A stretch of 12,577 nucleotides of DNA from JBHHYN01 sp046757565 (GTDB lineage Bacteria > Pseudomonadota > Gammaproteobacteria > Eutrophobiales > Eutrophobiaceae): NCBI GenBank assembly GCA_046757565.1, contig JBHHYN010000085.1:1-12577 (forward strand), given 5' to 3'. The notes below the pieces were generated by a model. The model was not told the origin of the DNA and did no database searches. It saw nothing but the letters and a program-made list of their open reading frames with translations. Numbering within the stretch: position 1 is the first letter of the stretch; every line of letters starts with the position of its first letter. Shown here in pieces: positions 7,451 to 12,577 of the stretch. The translations under genes were made by a program, and so were the position numbers.

Positions 7451-9073
7451 TTATAGGGTGTTTGGCCCGACAAAATGGGTCACGGGGGGAGACTGGTTGT
7501 CCACCAGGAGCCTGCGCAGCCTCTCCTGTAACAGTTGATCGGCGTTGGTGACACGCTCGTGCTGGCGCAGGTGCTCAAGCCAGGACTCGACCATATAGTA
7601 TTCCAGGTAATATCCCGGTTTTTCGGCATCTTCCAATACGTCCCAGGCATAAGCCCCGTCGCGCCTGCGGATTTGTCCAAGTTCATGGATGGTGGTCATG
7701 AATTCTGCTTGTTTGTCTGCCTTAACGTGATAATGGACGAGCACCATTACCGGGGCGCGATCATGTGTGACCCGATCATGAGTGAGCGGCGTCGTCCAGT
7801 GCATGGATGGGGTAAGATCGATATTCTCAATATTGCTAATGGACCAGCGCCATGTCAGCAATGCCGCGATGATCGCACCGGCCGCAGCAGTGACCAGGGC
7901 AAAGGGGATGCTGGTTTGCGCGGCGACCTTGCCCCAAAGCAGGCTGCCCGCCGCCATCGATCCCATGAGGATAGTCATGAACACCGCCAGTCCACGCGAG
8001 CGCACCCAGTCCGGTAACGCCATCTGCGCTGCCACCTGCAATGAGGAGATGACGCTTATCCACGCTACCCCGCACAGGGCCATGGCTGCCATAGACAGGG
8101 CGAGTTGATGGAGGTATGCAATCGCAATCATGGCGCAGGAAAACAGCACCGTCGCGCCGGTAACCAGTTGGTTACTCGAAAAACGGCTGCGCAAACGGGG
8201 CAGCAACAATGCCCCGAGTACGGCGCCTGTTCCGATGGAGGCAACCAGCGCCCCGAATGTTTGCGGTCCACCTCCAAGCAACTGCCGGGCCACCAGCGGC
8301 AGCAGGGCCCATAAGGCGCTGGTAAACAGGAAGAAGCCGACGTTACGGACCAGGGTGGCATGCAGTGTTGTCGAGTGGCGCGCAAAACGGACACCGCTCT
8401 TCAAGGCGGATAAAAAGCGTTCAGCCGGCAGGCTGCTGGATGTTGGAACCCTTCGCCAGCGCCACAATACCGCGACGACGAACAGAAATGAGATGGAATT
8501 GATAATAAACACCGCACCACTTCCCGCCATGGAGATAATGATGCCTGCCAATGCCGGACCGATGGCACGGGCCACATTCATGCCCATCGAATTGAGAGAG
8601 ATGGCGCGTTGCAATTCACTGCGGGGAACGATTTCGGGGGTCACAGCAGCCCAGGCAGGCAACATCATCGCCGTGCCGATGCCCATGGCAAAGGTCAGCG
8701 CCACCAGTATCCAGGCATTGGTGACGCCGTTTAATGTCAGAATACCGAGCACACCCGCTACCATCATCATCCACATCAGCGCAGTGATCAGATAACGCCG
8801 GCGATCAAAGATATCGGCCAGGGCGCCTGCAGGCATCGCCAGCAGAAAGATTGGCAGTGTCGTGGCGGTTTGTATCAATGCCACCATCACCGGGGAGGGC
8901 GCCAGCGATGTCATCAACCAGCCCGCACCGACATCATGCATCCATGTGCCGACATTGGAGATAATCGTCACACACCACAATGATCTGAACAGCGGAATTT
9001 GTAACGGGCTCCAGGGAGAGGCGACGGCTGTTTTGTTATTCTGCCGGCCCGATTTGGCATTCTCCATCGTCAT
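7451..9073 (-). CDS. MFS exporter of the MFS_3 type with C-terminal soluble domain
   Basis: The 540-residue protein has a major-facilitator core of about 12 helices (residues 25-425) and belongs to the MFS_3 group, related to the enterobactin exporter EntS. The loop motif GALADIFDRRR after the second helix is the typical motif A. After the last helix comes a soluble part (about 440-530: VMVLVHYHVKADKQAEF and YYLEYYMVESW) with the look of an antibiotic-monooxygenase-like ferredoxin fold. This extra domain is usual for MFS_3. Substrate is unknown; family members export siderophores or small toxic compounds. No biosynthesis genes are nearby. Two ATG codons (9073 and 9067) can start it, neither with a strong ribosome site. 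Confidence 0.9.
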   Translation of the reverse strand: MTMENAKSGRQNNKTAVASPWSPLQIPLFRSLWCVTIISNVGTWMHDVGAGWLMTSLAPSPVMVALIQTATTLPIFLLAMPAGALADIFDRRRYLITALMWMMMVAGVLGILTLNGVTNAWILVALTFAMGIGTAMMLPAWAAVTPEIVPRSELQRAISLNSMGMNVARAIGPALAGIIISMAGSGAVFIINSISFLFVVAVLWRWRRVPTSSSLPAERFLSALKSGVRFARHSTTLHATLVRNVGFFLFTSALWALLPLVARQLLGGGPQTFGALVASIGTGAVLGALLLPRLRSRFSSNQLVTGATVLFSCAMIAIAYLHQLALSMAAMALCGVAWISVISSLQVAAQMALPDWVRSRGLAVFMTILMGSMAAGSLLWGKVAAQTSIPFALVTAAAGAIIAALLTWRWSISNIENIDLTPSMHWTTPLTHDRVTHDRAPVMVLVHYHVKADKQAEFMTTIHELGQIRRRDGAYAWDVLEDAEKPGYYLEYYMVESWLEHLRQHERVTNADQLLQERLRRLLVDNQSPPVTHFVGPNTL

Positions 9074-9277
9074 ACAACAGTTTATGCATTTAAAAAACGC
9101 ATAAGTCTACATCATTTTGGTTCTGTGGTGATTGGGGTATGGCTTAAACATGATTTGGACGACTATTTAAAACCATTCATAATGGGAAAGGTAAGAATGC
9201 TACCGCAGCTTGCCATTCGTACCTATTGATTGATATGGCTGTGGTTGCAGTCTGCTCCTAACAAGTCTCCAACCAAA

Positions 9278-9423
9278 TTCCCTGATAACAGGGAAAATAC
9301 AGGGAATTTTCTCCATTTTTGGCATGAATAATCAGAGTCTAAGCACCAAAATCCACAGTGGTACTGCGTTACAACATCACATCATTTGAAACCACCAATA
9401 ATTAACAGGGAATTATCAGGGAA
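9278..9423. repeat. Four CAGGGAA repeats in two pairs, with a palindrome
   Basis: CAGGGAA occurs at 9289-9295, 9300-9306, 9406-9412 and 9417-9423. Within each pair the copies start 11 bp apart, about one helical turn, and the pairs are about 117 bp apart. The first is also one arm of the palindrome TTCCCTG-ATAA-CAGGGAA (9278-9295). This lies in the 429-bp gap between the MFS start and the next remnant, in which nothing else was identified. It may be protein binding sites or the residue of a decayed gene. Confidence 0.55.
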
Positions 9424-9502
9424 TCCGATTTTTGGAAGGCATAATCTTTATGTTTGCCGAGAGCAGGCCAAATACCAGAGATTCATGTGGAGGAAATGAC
9501 CA

Positions 9503-9670
9503 ATGACCAAGCAGAAATCAGTGACAGTAACCCGTGAAAAACTGTATCAACAGGTCTGGGACCCCCCTATGACTGTTATATTGCATTCAAAACTGATCCA
9601 GAGTTTGCATCGAATTATGAACCACGTTGACTTGGATAAGATCATGAAATCATTTGGAGATATTGATTGA
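9503..9670 (+). pseudogene. 5' remnant of a gene, cut by a mini-element
   Basis: A 55-residue frame starts at ATG 9503 with an excellent ribosome site, GGAGGA at 9489-9494. Its first 24 residues (SVTVTREKLYQQVWDPPMT) resemble the N terminus of a widespread uncharacterised protein family, in which a REELYQQVW-TPM block is followed by a helix-turn-helix-like stretch. That resemblance is from memory and not from a search. The similarity ends at about 9573, just where mini-element A begins. The remaining 30 residues are translated from the element. It is most likely the stump of a gene interrupted by the element; the rest of the gene was not found in the window. Confidence 0.55.
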
Positions 9671-9735
9671 AGTCCGAGTCAGTTATTAAATGCAAAATTC
9701 ATCAAAAGTGGGTTAATCGAGCGCGCAAATCAATA
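9574..9735 (-). mobile_element. Mini-element A, IS21-like ends, left of fic
   Basis: This segment and 11508-11659 are copies of one element in opposite orientation. The first 50 bases here match the reverse complement of 11610-11659 at 41 positions. CAGTTATTAAATGCAAA (9680-9696) is fully identical to the reverse complement of 11548-11564. The other end (9710-9735) matches the reverse complement of 11508-11533 at 21 of 26. The end starts TGTTA and holds two subterminal repeats (TTTGCAT-C/TGAA type, about 23 bp apart), the arrangement known from IS21-family ends. There is no transposase and no clear target duplication. The far end reads ATA rather than ACA, so it may be decayed. Confidence 0.6.
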
Positions 9736-9784
9736 CCCTGAATAACGCTGTTTTGCATAAAACTTAAAAAATGATCGACATAAT

Positions 9785-9838
9785 AACCTAAATATTGTAC
9801 AACACAAAAACCTAATAAATGTACAGCACAACAACCTA
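9785..9838 (+). promoter_or_regulatory. 24-bp direct repeats before fic, operator-like
   Basis: AACCTA occurs at 9785, 9809 and 9833, exactly 24 bp apart. The first two units continue alike, each with TGTACA and CACAA (TGTACARCACAA at 9796-9807 and 9820-9831); TTGTACAA at 9795-9802 is a perfect palindrome. The last unit ends 14 bp before the fic start codon. Such spaced repeats over a promoter are typical of autoregulated toxin genes. The predicted winged-helix-like N terminus of the Fic protein is the natural candidate to bind them; that is inference. Confidence 0.55.
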
Positions 9839-9852
9839 GAATAGGATAGTAA

Positions 9853-11376
9853 ATGGCCAAGCCCGCAGAAAAGTTAGCGCAGTCTCTCGAACTGCTTCAG
9901 GCACTCCAGGAAGAGGGTATTGTCGCGATACGCGCAAAGCATATTGGCCGCACCCACCGGCAACGGTTGCTTGAAAACGGTTTTATCAAAGAAGTGATGA
10001 AAGGCTGGTATATTCCTTCGCGTCCAGATGAAAACGAAGGAGAAAGCACCACCTGGTATGCGTCATTTTGGTCATTTTGTTCCGCTTACCTCAATAACCG
10101 TTTTGGTGATGACTGGTGTTTGTCTCCTGAACAGTCTCTTTTAATACACGCCGGAAACTGGACTGTTCCACAACAGTTACTTGTACGCGCCCCCTATAAA
10201 GGCAGTAATAAACCAGTTGAATTGCTATATGGAACTTCAATATATGATGTTCGTACCAGCATACCGGACAAAAAAGAAATCATAGAGAAAGAGGGCCTTC
10301 GTTTGTTTTCGCTGCCCGCTGCTTTGATTCATTGCGCACCCGGGTGTTTTACACAGTATCCTATTGACACACGAGCTGTCCTATCAATGGTGAAAGATGC
10401 ATCTGATGTGCTGGCACAACTCTTGGATGGTGGTCATAATCGGGCGGCCGGAAGACTGGCAGGTGCGTTTCGTAATATTGGTCGTAATCGCATTGCTGAT
10501 GACATCATAAAAACAATGAAAGCTGCTGATTATGATGTACGCGGAGTTGATCCATTTGAAACAAAACTTTCGTTCACCATTTCAAGTCGTGAGAATTCTC
10601 CTTATGTAAATCGCATCCGGCTGATGTGGGAACAAATGCGGGAGTCTGTAATTGAATCATTCTCAGCGTTTAAACCTCAAAAAATAGATATAGATGGTTA
10701 TCTCAAACAGGTTGAGGATATTTATGTAACCGATGCCTATCATTCTTTATCTATCGAAGGGTATCGGGTATCGCGAGAGCTAATTGAGAAAGTAAGAGCA
10801 GGAAACTGGCAACCGGATACAGATGAAACAGACAGGGAGCATCTAAATGCTTTAGCTGCAAGAGGTTATTGGCAGGCATTCCAGGCAGTCAAAGAAAGTA
10901 TTAAGAAAGTCCTTGATGGGAGTAATCCCGGAGATGTCGTCAAGGATGCCCATGGAGATTGGTATAGAGAAATGTTTGCGCCCAGTGTGACCGCTGGTAT
11001 TTTAAAACCAGGTGACTTGGCTGGTTATCGCAATCGTCCGGTTTATATTCGTCGATCACATCATGTGCCGCCCAATTACGAAGCAGTTAGTGAGTTAATG
11101 CCGACTCTTTTTGAATTAATAAAAAACGAAAAATCTTCAGATGTACGTATCGTGTTAGCACATTTTATTTTCGTCTTTATCCATCCCTACGTAGACGGTA
11201 ATGGACGCATGGGGCGGTTTATCATGAACGTAATGTTTGCTGCCGGTGGCCATCCATGGTTAGTCATTCCCGTGGAAGAGCGGGATAATTATATGGCGGT
11301 TCTGGAAGAAGCGAGTGTAAAACAAAATATTTTACCTTTCGCACAATTTCTAAATCGATTAACCGGCTATGCTTGA
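9853..11376 (+). CDS. Fic-domain protein with N-terminal AbiEi-like winged-helix domain
   Basis: Fic proteins transfer AMP or another phosphate-containing group to target proteins. The catalytic motif HPYVDGNGRMGR is intact (H444, D448, N450, R452, R455). An inhibitory helix motif S-x-x-x-E-G is at 298-303 (SLSIEG, with E302), ahead of the Fic core, so it is of the self-inhibited class in which that Glu blocks ATP. The N terminus (about 8-55: LLQALQEEGIVAI ... GFIKEVMKGWYIP) resembles the winged-helix start of AbiEi-type antitoxin/regulator proteins, and an alpha-beta region of about 200 residues follows. Toxin, brake and DNA-binding part may thus be in one 507-residue chain. Similar fusions exist in other proteobacteria; their target is unknown to me. 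ATG at 9853 has TAGGAT (9842-9847) before it. It stands alone between two inverted mini-elements. Confidence 0.93.
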   Translation: MAKPAEKLAQSLELLQALQEEGIVAIRAKHIGRTHRQRLLENGFIKEVMKGWYIPSRPDENEGESTTWYASFWSFCSAYLNNRFGDDWCLSPEQSLLIHAGNWTVPQQLLVRAPYKGSNKPVELLYGTSIYDVRTSIPDKKEIIEKEGLRLFSLPAALIHCAPGCFTQYPIDTRAVLSMVKDASDVLAQLLDGGHNRAAGRLAGAFRNIGRNRIADDIIKTMKAADYDVRGVDPFETKLSFTISSRENSPYVNRIRLMWEQMRESVIESFSAFKPQKIDIDGYLKQVEDIYVTDAYHSLSIEGYRVSRELIEKVRAGNWQPDTDETDREHLNALAARGYWQAFQAVKESIKKVLDGSNPGDVVKDAHGDWYREMFAPSVTAGILKPGDLAGYRNRPVYIRRSHHVPPNYEAVSELMPTLFELIKNEKSSDVRIVLAHFIFVFIHPYVDGNGRMGRFIMNVMFAAGGHPWLVIPVEERDNYMAVLEEASVKQNILPFAQFLNRLTGYA

Positions 11377-11447
11377 AAATTGGCTTAAGATATGGTCAAG
11401 TCTCGTTTATCATGCTGTTGTGATCCAAAAAATAAACCGGTGCTGAT

Positions 11448-11513
11448 ATGGCGACGTTAAAGGAGTATTACCAGAAAGACCAAGGAAAAAGCTTGTTGAT
11501 TAATAGATGTTGA
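11448..11513 (+). pseudogene. 5' fragment of an unidentified gene, cut by mini-element B
   Basis: ATG at 11448 opens a short frame starting MATLKEYYQKD that runs 20 codons and then meets mini-element B at 11508. The last codon and the stop TGA come from the element's TGTTGA end. The residues look like a natural protein start, but no ribosome site is evident and no family was recognised with confidence. It may be the start of the gene whose 3' end survives at 11831-11982, but that is a guess. Confidence 0.4.
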
Positions 11514-11659
11514 TTTGCATGCTCGATTGAGCCACTTATGGTGGTGATTTGCATTTAATAACTGCACTATCGATTATTAGTAACTGCGTAAATTTGGCAT
11601 CCATTTAACGGATCAAAGTTCAATGCAAAATCTGGGTCAATTTTGAATGCAAATTAACA
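11508..11659 (+). mobile_element. Mini-element B, IS21-like ends, right of fic
   Basis: 152 bp starting TGTTGATTTGCATGC and ending in TTAACA, so 5'-TGT...ACA-3'. The left 26 bases and the reverse complement of the right 26 match at 20 positions. Subterminal repeats are visible at both ends: TGATTTGCAT at 11511-11520 and 11545-11554, and GGATCAAAGTTCAATGCAAA (from 11610) with GGGTCAATTTTGAATGCAAA (from 11634), 24 bp apart. It is the inverted partner of 9574-9735. No coding capacity; the flanks (TTAATAGA and GTTCATAG) are not a duplication. The IS21 assignment rests on end structure only. Confidence 0.62.
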
Positions 11660-11830
11660 GTTCATAGCTCCATCCTCTCAAGAAATGGAGTCTCCGGAGT
11701 TCCCGGGGCGATTCAACTGTGATCTTTCCCCGGTTTTTGGACACTTCCAAAAAACAGTCATAATGCTGCGAACGAGAAACCGTCCTCCTGGCCAGTCGGC
11801 ACGGTACCGCCTAGAAATAGATGGAATAAG

Positions 11831-11982
11831 AACAGGACATCGATGCCAATATGATAGGGTCCTGGCGTCTGGAACTGAGCGATTTTGGCGAAACAACATA
11901 CACTGGCATATGGGAAACCAGGGATGAAGAGATGGCTGCCCTCAAAAGTGAATTGGCGCGGGTCCTAGGAGGGAAACTGTGA
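11831..11982 (+). pseudogene. 3' remnant of an unidentified gene
   Basis: A frame open from 11830 and ending with TGA at 11980-11982 reads SWRLELSDFGETTYTGIWET, then RDEEMAALKSELARVLGGKL. This looks like a real protein C terminus with a charged terminal helix. A stop at 11827-11829 closes it upstream and no ribosome site precedes ATG 11851, so it is taken as a leftover, perhaps continued upstream in another frame after frameshifts. No family was recognised. Between it and mini-element B (11660-11830), and from 11983 to 12205, no gene or clear signal is seen. Confidence 0.4.
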
Positions 11983-12205
11983 TTTTTAAAAAAATCGGTA
12001 GTAATCATCGAAAAAGTATCAAAATGAAGTACCGCAATGTTCGGTGAGATCAGGCCGCGCCTTGTGAACGTGATGATCCCCAAAAATATCCGTTCATGGC
12101 GGGTGATCAATCCAAGAATTATTAAAAACCCGGTACATTCAAACCCCTGAATAGTTGTGTCATTGTAGTTTATTGGTGGAGACACGTATCAGAGACCAGA
12201 CTGTA

Positions 12206-12222
12206 TGGCTGGGGGTAGAGGA
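12206..12222 (-). repeat. 17-bp duplication of the tRNA-Gln 3' end
   Basis: TGGCTGGGGGTAGAGGA at 12206-12222 is identical to 12380-12396, which is the CCA end, acceptor arm and part of the T arm of the tRNA-Gln gene. Identity stops on both sides. Such short copies of tRNA 3' ends are typical of attachment sites left by integrating elements. No integrase gene is in the window and only 157 bp lie between the copies, so this would be the scar of an element already lost or reduced. Confidence 0.6.
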
Positions 12223-12246
12223 GTGACTCGCTACATCCGTGCAGCT

Positions 12247-12296
12247 CGCACTACGTGCGGACTAAAGTCCGCCCAAATCGGCTGTCCTGCCGATTT
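12247..12296. repeat. Cluster of three stem-loops
   Basis: CGCAC/GTGCG (12247-12259), GCGGACT/AGTCCGC (12257-12272, overlapping the first so only one can form fully) and AAATCGGC/GCCGATTT (12275-12296, loop TGTCCT). The type resembles the hairpin array at 67-189. It lies between the two tRNA 3'-end copies. Confidence 0.65.
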
Positions 12297-12339
12297 GTCG
12301 AACCTGGAGAAATCAACTCCAACCCTCATGCTCCCGCGG

Positions 12340-12378
12340 CTTGGAAAATCAGTCTCGCGAGGAGCCTGATTTTCCAAG
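12340..12378 (-). repeat. 13-bp perfect inverted repeat directly behind tRNA-Gln
   Basis: CTTGGAAAATCAG (12340-12352) and CTGATTTTCCAAG (12366-12378) form a perfect stem around a loop that itself contains the palindrome CTCGCGAG (12354-12361). It starts one base beyond the CCA end of the tRNA on the minus strand. It may serve as transcription end or processing signal, but no T run follows the stem. It could equally belong to the attachment region. Confidence 0.7.
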
Positions 12379-12379
12379 T

Positions 12380-12453
12380 TGGCTGGGGGTAGAGGATTCG
12401 AACCTCTACTGGCGGAGTCAGAGTCCGCTGTCCTACCGTTAGACGAACCCCCA
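12380..12453 (-). tRNA. tRNA-Gln (anticodon CTG)
   Basis: Reading the minus strand from 12453: acceptor TGGGGGT pairs with ACCCCCA, D arm GTC/GAC with AACGGTAG in the loop, anticodon arm GCGGA-CTCTGAC-TCCGC giving CTG, T arm AGAGG-TTCGAAT-CCTCT, discriminator G, and an encoded CCA end. All stems pair perfectly, over 74 nt in all. It decodes CAG. Its promoter would lie to the right, beyond the short tandem repeat and the third MITE copy. Confidence 0.97.
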
Positions 12454-12465
12454 ATCGTAAGTTGT

Positions 12466-12518
12466 AAGTTTAAAGTTTAAAGTGGAAAGTGGAAAGTGGA
12501 AAGTGGAAAGTGGAAAGG
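12466..12518. repeat. Seven tandem copies of a 7-bp repeat
   Basis: Two units AAGTTTA (12466-12479) are followed by five units AAGTGGA (12480-12514) and a partial AAGG. It lies in the 71 bases between the 5' end of the tRNA gene and the MITE copy at the window end. Such repeats change copy number by slippage. Confidence 0.9.
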
Positions 12519-12524
12519 AAAGAT

Positions 12525-12577
12525 GGCTCTTCAGCAGAATCTGTGGGTTAACAAGAAAGACTTTTGAATAAAAACTG
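12525..12577 (+). mobile_element. Left end of a MITE copy, cut by the window end
   Basis: The 53 bases are identical to 4176-4228, the left end of the complete MITE. The 8 bases before it, GGAAAGAT, differ from those after the partial copy at the window start (TACTTATT), so the two partial copies come from separate insertions. This copy is inserted upstream of the tRNA-Gln gene. Confidence 0.92.

Noticed and set aside
8130..8795. Plus-strand open frame of 221 codons
   Set aside because: Antisense to the MFS exporter gene, with the composition expected for a shadow of a GC-rich membrane gene.
9566..11667. Target duplication around the whole fic package
   Set aside because: CCTATGAC on the left and GTTCATAG on the right are not direct repeats. 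They are instead loosely inverted (CTATGAC and CTATGAAC), which hints that the inverted ends extend slightly outward.
11811..12185. Minus-strand open frame of 124 codons
   Set aside because: No ribosome site, no domain, and it overlaps the plus-strand remnant at 11831-11982, which looks more like real protein.
12466..12518. Tandem repeats considered as a CRISPR array
   Set aside because: Units are 7 bp with no spacers; it is a simple tandem repeat.
1..12577. Window considered as a circular molecule closing through a split MITE
   Set aside because: The middle 52 bases of the element would be missing and the outer flanks (TACTTATT and GGAAAGAT) do not match as a target duplication, so two different copies are the simpler reading.

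Overview
The window looks like chromosomal DNA of a gammaproteobacterium, though genus cannot be told from sequence alone. The main pointers are a TtcA closely resembling the enterobacterial enzyme, a Rap1a/Tai-type periplasmic protein, a cold-shock protein and a CCA-encoded tRNA-Gln. Base composition is moderate. Genes are well spaced and often start with GTG or TTG.

Positions 1-9100 are mostly ordinary housekeeping and envelope genes. They are a SulP anion transporter fused to STAS and cyclic-nucleotide-binding domains (289-2499), a CHAD-domain protein (2590-3594), a small lipoprotein (3867-4175), a CspA-type cold-shock protein with its own promoter and terminator (4670-4879), and a two-helix small membrane protein (5054-5245). 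They continue with a secreted Rap1a/Tai-like protein (5276-5671), ttcA for tRNA thiolation (5679-6518), an M50 site-2-type protease (6743-7396) and, convergent with it, an MFS exporter of the MFS_3 type (7451-9073). A complete 158-bp miniature transposable element (MITE) lies directly behind the lipoprotein stop codon. It has 25-bp terminal inverted repeats and an 8-bp target duplication. The window begins with 53 bases of the right end of a second copy and stops with 53 bases of the left end of a third.

Positions about 9100-12500 form an accessory zone ending at a tRNA-Gln(CTG) gene on the minus strand. It contains a 5' gene remnant cut off at 9573, a Fic protein with a fused N-terminal winged-helix-like domain (9853-11376) behind 24-bp operator-like direct repeats, another 5' gene fragment cut off at 11507, and a 3' gene remnant (to 11982). 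Both 5' fragments stop exactly where two related ~150-160-bp mini-elements begin (9574-9735 and 11508-11659). These begin 5'-TGTT and carry subterminal repeats reminiscent of IS21-family ends. They lie in opposite orientation on either side of fic, which therefore sits in a composite-like package. Between that package and the tRNA are a 17-bp duplication of the tRNA 3' end and strongly palindromic DNA, suggesting past integration at this tRNA.

The most interesting element is the fic module: a predicted self-inhibited AMP-transferase-type Fic protein with a built-in DNA-binding-like domain, a repeat array upstream and inverted mini-elements around it. Stem-loop arrays at 67-189 and 12247-12296, and a heptanucleotide repeat beside the tRNA, are further non-coding structures.
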